Below are positions 1-8,884 of a stretch of DNA of 64,000 nt, piece by piece. Source of the stretch: Solimicrobium silvestre (GTDB taxonomy: Bacteria > Pseudomonadota > Gammaproteobacteria > Burkholderiales > Burkholderiaceae_D); contig NZ_PUGF01000027.1 in NCBI RefSeq assembly GCF_002976435.1, positions 1-64,000 on the forward strand, in the 5' to 3' direction. The notes beneath the pieces were generated by a model. That model was not told the DNA's origin. It ran no database searches and was given only the letters and a program-made list of their open reading frames with translations. Position numbers and translations under genes: made by a program. Within the stretch, counting starts at the first letter, position 1; every line of letters begins with the position of its first letter.

Positions 1-76
1 CGGCTTTATAACCCGTTGAACCTTCCTGATACCGTTTAACAACGGCTAGTTTGAATTGCTTTGAATACTTACTCAT
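1..76 (-). CDS. IS3-family transposase OrfA, N-terminal fragment (cut by window edge)
   Basis: An ATG at 74-76 on the minus strand opens a frame that runs off the window after 25 codons. The peptide starts MSKYSKQFKLAVVKRYQEG, the usual opening of the helix-turn-helix OrfA of IS3/IS150-type elements. OrfA binds the terminal repeats and is normally joined to the DDE-containing OrfB by a programmed -1 frameshift. Nothing downstream is visible, so it cannot be said whether the transposase is intact. Confidence 0.7.
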   Translation of the reverse strand, partial: MSKYSKQFKLAVVKRYQEGSTGYKA

Positions 77-127
77 GAAAACACCCCAAAAGTTTGGACG
101 GATGTCCAACTTTTGGGGTGCAGTTCA
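1..127 (-). mobile_element. IS3-family insertion sequence, left part only
   Basis: The first 127 bases look like one end of an IS3-family element that continues beyond the window. On the minus strand the end begins with TGAACTGCACCCCAAAAG (TG being typical of IS3 termini). It is followed at 82-120 by an imperfect hairpin whose arms read CACCCCAAAAGTTTGGAC and its complement, with one extra T in one arm. An OrfA start lies just inside. The element ends about 36 bp beyond the stop codon of the neighbouring efflux permease, so it does not interrupt that gene. The target-site duplication cannot be checked because the other end is missing. Confidence 0.75.
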
Positions 128-162
128 ATTAGGGCGTTTTTCATTCCAGCTAGCTTTTGGTA

Positions 163-3100
163 CTAAGCCATTTCTGCAATTTTCTTATCTACCTCATTCA
201 CCGCCACATGCTCACCTGCAATAAACATGTACATCGCAGGAACGACGAATAACGTAAATAAAGTACCGATGGACAGCCCGGTGAAAATAATCAACCCCAT
301 CGCATGACGGCCTGCAGCACCAGCGCCAGATGCAATTACCAGTGGTAATACACCAAACACCATCGCAGCAGTTGTCATCAGAATCGGACGCAACCGTTCA
401 CTGGCAGCTTCTTCAATTGCTTCACGTTTGCTCATGCCTTTATTACGTAGCTGGTTGGCAAATTCCACAATCAAAATACCGTGCTTACTAATCAGCCCCA
501 TTAGGGTAACCAGCCCAACCTGAGTATAAATATTAATGGATGTAAAGCCCCAGAAAATAAATATTGTTGCACCAAACAGAGCCAGTGGAACTGAAACCAG
601 AATCACTAACGGATCGCGGAAGCTTTCAAACTGTGCTGCCAGCGCCAAAAACACAATAATCAATGCAAAGACCGCTGTCGCTGCAAAACCACCGGATTCA
701 TTCATAAATAGTCGAGATTGACCTGAATAATCCATTGTGTAACCGGTTGGAGCAACTTCTTTTAAAGCATTACGCAAAATATCCAATGCTTCACCTTGCG
801 AAACACCCGCTACACCAGAAATTGTTGCCGAATTAAGCTGCTGAAAGTGATTAATGGCTTCAGGAACTACAGTAGTCGTAATATGCGCAATAGTACTGGC
901 AGGGATCATATCGCCAGCCGGAGTTCTGATATGGAAATCCAATAAATCATCTGGATTTAAACGATTCACCTGCAGAACTTGCGGAATAACCTTATATGAA
1001 CGACCAGCGATCGAAAAGTAATTCACGTAGCCGCCACCTAATGCAGCACCCAAAGCCTGACCAACGTCTTGCTGAGTCATGCCTAAAGTCGCGATTTTGT
1101 CACGATCAACGACCAACGTTGCCTGTGGCTTATCTAGTTTCAAATCGTTATCAAGGAAATAGAATTTACCGGAAGCTTGTGCCTTCGCAATCACTTGCTG
1201 GGCAACTTCATTCAGATTTTCAAATGGTTCTGTAGTAGTGATCAACACTTGTACAGGAAGTCCAGACGAACCTGGCAGAGCAGGAAATTGGAATGCAACT
1301 ACCCGAACACCTGCAATTTTATTCCATTTTTCTTGCAACTCTAGTTGAACTTCTTTAGCACCACGGGTCCGTTGATCCCAATCTTTCAACAAAACACCGC
1401 CAATTCCCTGATTACTGGTAGGCACGCCAGTCAATTGGAACATTTGCTTATATTCTGGGAAATCTTTAGCGGCTTTAAAAATTTGATCTGCATAGGTTTG
1501 CATTTGATCAGCAGTCGCAGTTGGTGGTCCTGTCACCAAAGATAATACAATCCCTTGATCTTCCTCAGGCGCCAATTCTGATTTCGACATCTTAAACATC
1601 ATGACCCAGCAAACGATCAAAATCACAGCCATGACAATCAAAACTTGCCAAGTATTAAGTAAGCTGTGCAATATTCGCATATACCCGTGTCGCACTTTTT
1701 CAAAAATGCGATCAATGAACATCACAAAACGGCCAGTATCTTGTTCAGGTTTAAAGAAGCGTGAACACATCATCGGCGACAAAGTTAAAGCAACCACGCC
1801 TGACACAGCAACCGCACCTGCCAAGGTAAAGGCAAACTCAGTAAACAAAGCACCGGTTAATCCACCCTGGAAACCAATAGGAACGTACACGGCAATCAAC
1901 ACTACCGTCATTGCCAAAATCGGCCCACCAAGTTCACGTGCCGCCAGCAATGAAGATTCAAGCGGTGATTTACCTTCCTTCATATGTCGATCGACGTTTT
2001 CAACCACGATAATGGCGTCATCGACAACCAGACCAATTGCTAAAACGAGCGCCAATAAAGTCAGTAAATTGATGGAGTAACCTAACATCAGCATGATGAA
2101 AAAGGTACCAATCAAAGAAAGTGGCATTGCAATAACTGGTATCACCACAGCGCGGAAGCTACCGAGGAATAAGTAAATAACGATAGTAACAATCAGCAAA
2201 GCTTCCAACAATGTTTTAATAACTTCACTGATGGAGGTAGTAATAAATTCAGTCGAGTCATAAACAATTTTGCCGGTTAAACCATGTGGCAATTCTGATT
2301 GAAGCGCAGGAAATGCTTTGCGGACTCGCTCAGCAACATCAAGAATATTTGCTTCCGGTGCCACTTTAATACCGATAAAGACTGAGCGAACGCCGCTAAA
2401 TGCCACGTTAAAGTCATAATTTTCAGAGCCTAGAGTGACAGTAGCAACATCTTCCAAACGTACAATTGCCCCATTACTTTGCTTGACGGCCAATTGCTTA
2501 AACTCATCAACTGAATGTAAATCCGTACCCGCAGTTAATGGCACCGTGACCATTTGGCCCTTGGTTGCACCTAAAGCAGTCAGGTAATTATTGCTGGCTA
2601 ATGCAGCACTGACGTCAGCGGCAGTTACGCCAAAGGCCGCCATTTTTCCAGAGTCCAACCATGCCCGTAACGCAAAAGTACGTGCGCCCAATATTTCGGC
2701 CGTTTGCACGCCGTCAACCGAATCTAATTTTGGTTTAACAGCCCGCAACAAGAAGTCAGTCACATCATTCGTCGGCAATGTATCACTATAAAAACCCATG
2801 TACATCGCATCAGTAGTTTGACCAGTTTGCACCGTCATTACTGGCACTTGTGCTTGCGCTGGCAACTGATTTTTAACCGAATTAACCTGAGTACTAATTT
2901 CCGTCAAGGCTCGATTGGCATCGTAATTTAATCGCAGCGTCGCAGTAATAGTAGAGACACCATTAGTGCTGGAGGAAGAAAGGTAATCAATCCCTTGTGC
3001 CTGAGAAATTGCAGACTCAAGTGGTTGAGTAATAAATCCAGCAACTGTCTGCGCATCAGCGCCATAGTAAGCAGTAGATACGGTAACTATCGCATTTTGC

Positions 3101-3219
3101 GTTTTTGGATACTGGTTAACTGGCAAGCTAAATAGTGACTTCACACCGAGCACCACAATCAACAAGCTAACAACAATAGCTAAGACTGGGCGTCGTATAA
3201 AAAGATCGGTAAATTTCAT
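163..3219 (-). CDS. RND efflux transporter, inner-membrane permease (HAE-1, MexI-like)
   Basis: Proton-driven inner-membrane pump of a tripartite multidrug or metabolite exporter. The protein is about 1018 residues, the usual AcrB-family length. It begins MKFTDLFIRRPVLA with TM1 and has two large periplasmic loops. TM4, near residue 405, contains VVDDAIIVVENV, whose paired aspartates form the proton relay. The ATG at 3219 is chosen over an earlier in-frame start (3288) because an AGAGG ribosome-binding site precedes it and the earlier start would overlap the adaptor gene. It is the last gene of the operon, 10 bp after the adaptor stop. N-terminal residues resemble MexI-type permeases more than AcrB. 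The substrate cannot be read from sequence. It ends close to an IS3 element. Confidence 0.95.
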   Translation of the reverse strand: MKFTDLFIRRPVLAIVVSLLIVVLGVKSLFSLPVNQYPKTQNAIVTVSTAYYGADAQTVAGFITQPLESAISQAQGIDYLSSSSTNGVSTITATLRLNYDANRALTEISTQVNSVKNQLPAQAQVPVMTVQTGQTTDAMYMGFYSDTLPTNDVTDFLLRAVKPKLDSVDGVQTAEILGARTFALRAWLDSGKMAAFGVTAADVSAALASNNYLTALGATKGQMVTVPLTAGTDLHSVDEFKQLAVKQSNGAIVRLEDVATVTLGSENYDFNVAFSGVRSVFIGIKVAPEANILDVAERVRKAFPALQSELPHGLTGKIVYDSTEFITTSISEVIKTLLEALLIVTIVIYLFLGSFRAVVIPVIAMPLSLIGTFFIMLMLGYSINLLTLLALVLAIGLVVDDAIIVVENVDRHMKEGKSPLESSLLAARELGGPILAMTVVLIAVYVPIGFQGGLTGALFTEFAFTLAGAVAVSGVVALTLSPMMCSRFFKPEQDTGRFVMFIDRIFEKVRHGYMRILHSLLNTWQVLIVMAVILIVCWVMMFKMSKSELAPEEDQGIVLSLVTGPPTATADQMQTYADQIFKAAKDFPEYKQMFQLTGVPTSNQGIGGVLLKDWDQRTRGAKEVQLELQEKWNKIAGVRVVAFQFPALPGSSGLPVQVLITTTEPFENLNEVAQQVIAKAQASGKFYFLDNDLKLDKPQATLVVDRDKIATLGMTQQDVGQALGAALGGGYVNYFSIAGRSYKVIPQVLQVNRLNPDDLLDFHIRTPAGDMIPASTIAHITTTVVPEAINHFQQLNSATISGVAGVSQGEALDILRNALKEVAPTGYTMDYSGQSRLFMNESGGFAATAVFALIIVFLALAAQFESFRDPLVILVSVPLALFGATIFIFWGFTSINIYTQVGLVTLMGLISKHGILIVEFANQLRNKGMSKREAIEEAASERLRPILMTTAAMVFGVLPLVIASGAGAAGRHAMGLIIFTGLSIGTLFTLFVVPAMYMFIAGEHVAVNEVDKKIAEMA

Positions 3220-3229
3220 CGTTTGCCTC

Positions 3230-4351
3230 TTAATGCTCTTGAGGAGTCGGGTTTGGATCGTTAGCTGGAAGCACCGAATTATCCACAACTATCCAAGTGT
3301 CGTTTTTCAATTTAAGTTGACCACTCGTCACTACTTCTTGCCCTACTTCCAGGCCTTTAGTAATTGCAACCTGATCTCCGCGCGTTGCACCTGTCGTAAC
3401 AAAGACTTGGTTGACTTTCAACATCGCAGCGCCTTTATCGTCTTTGCCCTGCTTCACAACAAAAACTGTTGATCCGTATGGGTTATAAGTAATCGCGGTT
3501 TGTGGCAAGGTAATATATTTATTTTTATCGCCCACATCTAGACTGACATTGGCAAACATACCTGGCAATAATTGTTGCTTTTCATTGCTCAATTTTGCTT
3601 GCACTTGTACATTCCGACTACTGGCATCAACCACTGGATTAATAGCATTTACCTTGCCTGCAAATGGAGCTTCAGGATAAGCATCGCTAATAATTTTAAG
3701 ATTTTGATCCACTTTCAACATGGAACTTTGTTTTTGTGGAATAGAAAAATTCACATAAATTGGATCTATCGTTTGCAGAGTTACCAGTTTATCGCCAGGG
3801 TTCACGTATTGCCCTGGATTGATTGCGGTAATTCCTAAGCGGCCAGCAAACGGGGCGCGAATAGTTTTCTTTTCCACTAACGCGGTTTGTTGTGCTACCA
3901 ATGCTCGTTTATTTTTTAAATCGGCTTTATCAGCGTCAACTTGCGCTTGACTCACGCCTTCTACAGCCAACTGAGCCTCATCTCGTTTCAATACGGTCGC
4001 AGCCAATTCTGCAGAGGCTTCTAATGCTTGTAATTGCGCAATATCAGAGTCCGCATTAAGAGCGATTAAAAGATCACCCTTCTTAACGTGCTGACCGGAT
4101 TTAAATTTGATTTCACGAACCAAACCAGCAATTTCAGAAGTCACATCGACGCCGCGATAAGCGGTAACGGTTCCAACCGAAGATAATTGCGGCTGCCATT
4201 CGGCCGCAGCCACTTTGGTTGTCGTCACCGTTTGAGCACTAGGTTTTGGTGAACTCGCAATTAATTTTTGAATATGTAAATAAAAACCGAAAGCGATTCC
4301 GGCAATTAATACAACGATACATCCCAACATGATGAGCAAACGCTTAGTCAT
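3230..4351 (-). CDS. RND efflux periplasmic adaptor (membrane fusion protein)
   Basis: HlyD/AcrA-type adaptor of 373 residues that links the RND permease to the outer-membrane channel. It has an N-terminal membrane anchor or signal (about residues 5-25), then a lipoyl half-motif around GLVREIKFKSGQHVKKGD. A helical hairpin and the second lipoyl half (KTIRAPFAGRLGI) follow, then beta-barrel and membrane-proximal domains ending near VVTSGQLKLKNDTWIVV. The N-terminus lacks a lipobox cysteine, so it is probably held by its membrane helix rather than by lipid. It is the middle gene of the efflux operon, 87 bp after the channel gene and 10 bp before the permease. Confidence 0.93.
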   Translation of the reverse strand: MTKRLLIMLGCIVVLIAGIAFGFYLHIQKLIASSPKPSAQTVTTTKVAAAEWQPQLSSVGTVTAYRGVDVTSEIAGLVREIKFKSGQHVKKGDLLIALNADSDIAQLQALEASAELAATVLKRDEAQLAVEGVSQAQVDADKADLKNKRALVAQQTALVEKKTIRAPFAGRLGITAINPGQYVNPGDKLVTLQTIDPIYVNFSIPQKQSSMLKVDQNLKIISDAYPEAPFAGKVNAINPVVDASSRNVQVQAKLSNEKQQLLPGMFANVSLDVGDKNKYITLPQTAITYNPYGSTVFVVKQGKDDKGAAMLKVNQVFVTTGATRGDQVAITKGLEVGQEVVTSGQLKLKNDTWIVVDNSVLPANDPNPTPQEH

Positions 4352-4438
4352 GAATACTTCCCCTTACGATTCAATGTTCAAAATAATATGTAAATAAGAT
4401 GCTTCTCAATGTTACGTTTTACTGATTAAAGCCATTGC

Positions 4439-5986
4439 TTATTCATTTTTCACCGAAATATCTTTTAAATCCGGCCGGTTCCACCAACCACCACCCAGCG
4501 ATTGAAACAACGCTGCGGTATCGGCATAGCGTGCCGCTTGCGCTTGCACCAAACCAATACGTGCAGTTTGGTAAGTACGTTTTGCATCGAGTAACGCTAA
4601 AGAATTCACTGCACCCAAATTAAATTGCTGTGTAGTTAAATCCAAAGTTTGCTTAGCGATAGCTTCAACTTCCACTTGCTGCTTTAATGTTTTCGCATCA
4701 AAGTCCAAGGCTTGTAAACTGTCTGCAACGCTTTGGAAAGCCGACAAGACATTCGAACGATATTGCGCATCAATCTGATCATAAGCTGCAAGCGCCGCAC
4801 GACGCTTGGCTGACAGTGCCCCACCATTAAAAATGGGTTGAGTTATACCAGCGCCCAAACTCCATAAACTCCATTCTTTTTTAAATAGATTTCCTGGTGT
4901 AAGCGCTGCGGAACCATAACTGGCCGACAAGGTAAATTGGGGATATTGATTTGCTGTAGCCACCCCAACTTGCGCACTCGCCTGATGCAACAGTGCTTCG
5001 TTGGCACGAATATCTGGTCGTTGACGCACCAGCGCCGAAGGAATGGAAACTGGTAATTCTTGTGGCAACTGTAAAGAGTCTAAGTGGAACTCAGGCAAAC
5101 CCGTATCGCTAGGCAGTCGTCCGGCATACACAGCCAACTGATTGCGAGTTTGCTGTAACGATTTTTCTAATCCTGGCAAACTTGCGCGTGTCTGGGCAAG
5201 CAAATTACGTTGTTCTAAAACGCTGACTTTGGGAATTCCGCCTAAAGTTAATTGACGCTCCATAACCTCTAGCTGTTTGGCCTGAAATTGCAGAATTTCT
5301 TCTGTGGCTTGAATCTGAGCTCTTAAGGAAGCTTCTTTAATCGCAGTTGTGACCAAGTTAGCGGTGAGTGATAAATAAGCAGCTTCAACTTGGAAACGTT
5401 GATAATCTACCGCCGCCTGCATACTTTCCAGCTCACGCTTATTCGCCCCAAATATATCTAAGGTATACGACACATTCACCGATGCGTTATACAGGTTATA
5501 CAACTCGCCGCCAGGAACATTGGTCGATACAGCTGAAGCCAAGTCGCGCCCTGCTCCCAAATTAGCACTGACATTTGGGTAAAGCGTATTACCCGATTGC
5601 GCATTGTAATTTTCTTTTGCCTGACGTAATGCAGCTTGCGCCGAAGCCAAATCCGGACTTTGCGTTAATGCTTGGCGAATTAATGTGTCTAATTCTTCAG
5701 AGTGAAATACTTCCCACCATTGCGCAGGGATATCTTGCGCTACTACTAACTTTTGGGAAATGCCCGATTTTCCTTCTGACGCTTCAGTTTGTGTCGCTAC
5801 AGGTGTTGACGTATATGAGTATGCATCGGAAGAACTGGATACTGTCTGCGCTGGAGCCTCTGGCGCTTTAAAGTCTGGGCCAACGGCACAGCCACTTAAA
5901 GCTAAACCAAGAGAAAGGCCTAAAACTGCTCGCCCGCTTGTGCTTAGGGCCAATGTTTTTAAGGGAAATTCCATCATTTTTTTCAC
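4439..5986 (-). CDS. Outer-membrane efflux channel, NodT/OprM-family lipoprotein
   Basis: TolC-like outer-membrane factor of 515 residues that completes the efflux pump. A lipoprotein signal ends in a lipobox LSGC near residue 33, followed by AVGPDFKAPEAP, the characteristic NodT/OprM start. Two repeated coiled-coil/beta halves follow, with typical motifs such as RQRPDIRANEALLHQA and GAGITQPIFNGGAL. It is the first gene of the operon, so the order is channel, adaptor, permease, whereas many such operons place the channel last. The region upstream carries two copies of a promoter/operator module. No regulator gene is adjacent. Confidence 0.93.
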   Translation of the reverse strand: MKKMMEFPLKTLALSTSGRAVLGLSLGLALSGCAVGPDFKAPEAPAQTVSSSSDAYSYTSTPVATQTEASEGKSGISQKLVVAQDIPAQWWEVFHSEELDTLIRQALTQSPDLASAQAALRQAKENYNAQSGNTLYPNVSANLGAGRDLASAVSTNVPGGELYNLYNASVNVSYTLDIFGANKRELESMQAAVDYQRFQVEAAYLSLTANLVTTAIKEASLRAQIQATEEILQFQAKQLEVMERQLTLGGIPKVSVLEQRNLLAQTRASLPGLEKSLQQTRNQLAVYAGRLPSDTGLPEFHLDSLQLPQELPVSIPSALVRQRPDIRANEALLHQASAQVGVATANQYPQFTLSASYGSAALTPGNLFKKEWSLWSLGAGITQPIFNGGALSAKRRAALAAYDQIDAQYRSNVLSAFQSVADSLQALDFDAKTLKQQVEVEAIAKQTLDLTTQQFNLGAVNSLALLDAKRTYQTARIGLVQAQAARYADTAALFQSLGGGWWNRPDLKDISVKNE

Positions 5987-6010
5987 TAGTACACTCCTGA
6001 TTTGTGTTAA

Positions 6011-6037
6011 TGACTGAAAAGTCAGATAAATATTATA
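6011..6037 (-). promoter_or_regulatory. Promoter/operator module 1 of the efflux operon
   Basis: The palindrome TGACTGAAAAGTCA (6011-6024) lies 7 bp downstream (minus sense) of a perfect -10 hexamer TATAAT (6032-6037), so a bound repressor would cover the transcription start. The dyad TGACT-N4-AGTCA is typical of TetR/AcrR-family operators. No convincing -35 hexamer is seen 16-18 bp upstream. It lies about 25 bp from the start of the channel gene. Confidence 0.6.
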
Positions 6038-6116
6038 CCGTTTTTAAAAATTGATTATTTATTAGAATTAAAAACTTTCAATTTGGATGCGGCCTAAAAA
6101 CAGCTTAATTCATTAA

Positions 6117-6143
6117 TGACTCAAAAGTCAGAAGCGGATTATA
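6117..6143 (-). promoter_or_regulatory. Promoter/operator module 2 of the efflux operon (duplicate of module 1)
   Basis: The palindrome TGACTCAAAAGTCA (6117-6130) is again exactly 7 bp from a TATAAT (6138-6143), with the same flanking TTAA before the dyad and the same cgGTTTTTA run after it. Module spacing is 106 bp. The identical geometry indicates a tandem duplication of one promoter/operator. The -35 region is again poor. Confidence 0.55.
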
Positions 6144-6229
6144 ACGGTTTTTATTATTTTTACTTATTAAAATATTACAAATTAAATAAAAATGATGAAA
6201 TAGTTAAGTTCTCTATAAAAACATCATCA

Positions 6230-8116
6230 TTATTGCCATTGCCCACGCAAAGCTTGCACTTTTTCTTGCAAAAATTCAGGGGTTGCCAATTCAGATGGAA
6301 TTGGTTCACCGACAATTAACTCCAGTTTTGAGAATAACCCACGTCGGAATGTACGTTTGAATGGGTTGTCACTACCACGACTATATATACTGCCCCACAA
6401 TCCGCGTAATGCCATCGGAATTACTGGCACAGGAGTCCGCTCAATGATTTTTTGAATGCCATTTTTAAATGTATTCAATTCGCCGTTTTGGGTTAATCGG
6501 CCTTCTGGAAAAATACATACTAAATCTCCATCGTGCAATGCCTTGGCAATATCCACAAAAGCATGTTCCATGATCCACGGATCTTCTTTGGCAGAAGCAA
6601 TAGGTATCGCTTTACCAGTTTTAAATATCCAGGAGAATACCGGAATATTAAAGATCCGATGATCCATCACAAATCGAATCGGACGTGGCGCGCAAGCTGC
6701 AATAACCAACGCATCTAAATAACTGACGTGATTACAAACCAGCACCGCCGCACCTGTTTCCGGGATACGGCTAATGTCGATCCCACGCACGCGATGAATC
6801 GTATGTATGAGTAACCACACCAAAAACCGCATTAAAAACTCAGGTACCAAACTAAATATATAAATAGCGACTAAACCATTTAAGCAGGCTGTAACCAGAA
6901 AAATCTGTGGGATGCTTAAACCAGACTTAAGCATCACCATTGCTGACAGCGCAGCTACCACCATAAACAGCGAATTTAAAATATTCATGCCGGCAATAGT
7001 GCGCGACATGTGCTCTGGATCGCAACGAGTTTGAATGAGCGCAAATAAAGGGACTATATATAGGCCGCCAAAGATACCGATGCAAACAATGTCAAACAAG
7101 ATCCGCCAACTGCCCGTTTGCTGCACAAATTGAAACAAATCAACGCTGCTAGTATTAACGTATTGCACGCTAGATAAATATAAATCAATGCCAAACAGTG
7201 ACAGGCCGATGGCACCAAAGGGCACTAAACCGATTTCGACTTTATGTCCAGATAAACGTTCGCATAATAATGAGCCTGCGCCAATTCCAACCGAGAAAAC
7301 TGCCAGCAACAACACGAACACGCTATGATCACCATGCAAATATTCTTTAGCGTATTGCGGAAATTGTGCCAATACAATCGCGCCATAAAACCAAAACCAT
7401 GAATTACCTAGCAACGATAAAAAGACCGTGCGGTTTCGGCTGGAAAAACGGATATTGCGCACTGTTTCAGTAAACGGGTTCCAATTCATTACCAGATTAG
7501 GCGCGGGTGCTGGCGACCTTGGTATTTTCCAGCTCACAGCACAACCCAATATCGCTATTCCGATCGTGCCAAGTGCGACTAAATGAATCCCCCAAGGCTT
7601 ATGGACCACCAACACGGCGCCAATTATTTCACCCAACAAAATACCGACAAACGTGCCCATTTCAATAATGCCGTTACCTCCAACCAACTCATCGTTTTTT
7701 AAATGCTGTGGCAGGTAGGCGTATTTGACCGGTCCAAACAAAGTTGAATGCAGCCCCATTCCCGCAACGGCCACAATCAATAACCACAATTGATGCGAAA
7801 ACCAGCCAAGCGCAGCAACACTCATGATGAAAATTTCCAGCAATTTAACTGCTCTGGCTAGCTTGCCTTTTTCTACCTTGTCAGCAATTTGTCCTGCGCT
7901 CGCGGAAAATAACAAGAACGGCAAAATAAATAATCCGGGGATCAAATTATTCAGCACGCCGACATCCATCGTAGTCCAATTTAAAGCGTCGAACGTGAGG
8001 ATCGTGAGCAGCGCAGTTTTAAACACGTTATCGTTGAGCGCGCCCAAGAATTGAGTCCAAAAAAATGGGGCAAAACGGCGTTGTAGCAGCAGGACAAATT
8101 GATTTTTTGGTTTCAT
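6230..8116 (-). CDS. MFS transporter fused to PlsC-type acyltransferase (LplT-PlsC-like)
   Basis: Two-domain membrane protein of 628 residues. Residues about 10-420 are a 12-helix major facilitator domain beginning FWTQFLGALNDNVFKTALL, which resembles the lysophospholipid flippase LplT. Residues about 440-625 are a PlsC/glycerophosphate acyltransferase domain. It has the HX4D box NHVSYLD (His463), the FPEGRLT box and a VPVIPMAL block. This suggests import of lysophospholipid and its re-acylation at the inner membrane. The acyl-ACP synthetase (AMP-binding) domain found in Aas and in tri-domain fusions is absent, so the acyl donor would have to be made elsewhere. The function is inferred from the domains. 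The start overlaps no neighbour, and the FKBP gene is divergent. Confidence 0.85.
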   Translation of the reverse strand: MKPKNQFVLLLQRRFAPFFWTQFLGALNDNVFKTALLTILTFDALNWTTMDVGVLNNLIPGLFILPFLLFSASAGQIADKVEKGKLARAVKLLEIFIMSVAALGWFSHQLWLLIVAVAGMGLHSTLFGPVKYAYLPQHLKNDELVGGNGIIEMGTFVGILLGEIIGAVLVVHKPWGIHLVALGTIGIAILGCAVSWKIPRSPAPAPNLVMNWNPFTETVRNIRFSSRNRTVFLSLLGNSWFWFYGAIVLAQFPQYAKEYLHGDHSVFVLLLAVFSVGIGAGSLLCERLSGHKVEIGLVPFGAIGLSLFGIDLYLSSVQYVNTSSVDLFQFVQQTGSWRILFDIVCIGIFGGLYIVPLFALIQTRCDPEHMSRTIAGMNILNSLFMVVAALSAMVMLKSGLSIPQIFLVTACLNGLVAIYIFSLVPEFLMRFLVWLLIHTIHRVRGIDISRIPETGAAVLVCNHVSYLDALVIAACAPRPIRFVMDHRIFNIPVFSWIFKTGKAIPIASAKEDPWIMEHAFVDIAKALHDGDLVCIFPEGRLTQNGELNTFKNGIQKIIERTPVPVIPMALRGLWGSIYSRGSDNPFKRTFRRGLFSKLELIVGEPIPSELATPEFLQEKVQALRGQWQ

Positions 8117-8304
8117 TTGGGAAAGGAATTCTGGACAATTTAGCGAATATACATCAACATCTGAAAAAGATGTTGAATTTAAAACTTGCCAATAAAATTA
8201 AATCGCCCTTAGCAAAAAGTCGCTATGTAAATCAGTATAAATATATAATTACAACACCTGTTTTATCCCGACTCTGCCCACCCTTTCCATTTACTAAGTT
8301 AGAC

Positions 8305-8808
8305 ATGAAAATTTCTTATCAACTATTGCATCACACATCATTAATTTTGTTGCTATCTGCGGTATCCGGACTCTGTAGCGCACAAAGCAACACTCAAGCG
8401 GCTAGTACGCCAGTTGCCAGCACAGAAACAGTGCCAATGACTGTTGCCACAGCGCCTGCAAAAATAAATTCCTTGATTAAAATCGATGAAAAAATCGGCA
8501 CAGGCGCTGAAGCAACGAGAGGTTTATACGTTGACGTGCACTATACCGGCTGGATTTACAACCCGAATGCGGCAGACCGGCATGGCCTCAAATTTGATAG
8601 TTCTCGTGACAGCGGACAACCGCTGACATTCCAAGTGGATGCCAGAAACGTCATACGCGGATGGGATATGGGTGTAAGTGGAATGAAAGTGGGCGGTAAG
8701 CGCACCTTAATTATTCCAGGTTATCTGGCTTATGGCACTAAAGGCAGTAACTCAATACCGCCGAATGCAACCTTGATTTTTGATGTGGAATTGATGGACG
8801 TGAAGTAA
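8305..8808 (+). CDS. FKBP-type peptidyl-prolyl cis-trans isomerase, exported
   Basis: Protein of 167 residues starting at the ATG at 8305. This start is chosen because it begins a clear signal peptide (MKISYQLLHHTSLILLLSA, cleavage near SAQS); an earlier in-frame start at 8065 would bury it. After a Thr/Ala-rich linker there is one FKBP domain (about residues 60-167). It carries VDVHYTGWIY, FDSSRDSGQPLTF, VIRGWDMGVSGMKVGGKR and the C-terminal IPPNATLIFDVEL. These carry the tyrosine, aspartate and tryptophan of the binding pocket. It probably catalyses proline isomerisation in the periplasm. Confidence 0.92.
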   Translation: MKISYQLLHHTSLILLLSAVSGLCSAQSNTQAASTPVASTETVPMTVATAPAKINSLIKIDEKIGTGAEATRGLYVDVHYTGWIYNPNAADRHGLKFDSSRDSGQPLTFQVDARNVIRGWDMGVSGMKVGGKRTLIIPGYLAYGTKGSNSIPPNATLIFDVELMDVK

Positions 8809-8813
8809 ACACA

Positions 8814-8850
8814 CTAACTGGTCACCTTCATCAAAAAGTGACCAGCTTAG
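8814..8850. terminator. Hairpin between convergent fkp-type gene and cheV
   Basis: CTGGTCAC (8818-8825) pairs with GTGACCAG (8838-8845) across a 12-nt loop. The flanking CTAA/TTAG can extend the stem with one bulge. It lies between the two convergent stop codons, but no good T-run follows on either strand, so its role as a terminator is uncertain. Confidence 0.4.
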
Positions 8851-8884
8851 TTACCAGATTGATGACTATGCCGTAGCTTATTTA

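Noticed and set aside
1601-2080. 159-codon frame on the plus strand within the RND permease
   Set aside because: It lies wholly opposite a clearly conserved gene, has low-complexity Thr/Ser/Ala composition and no ribosome-binding site.
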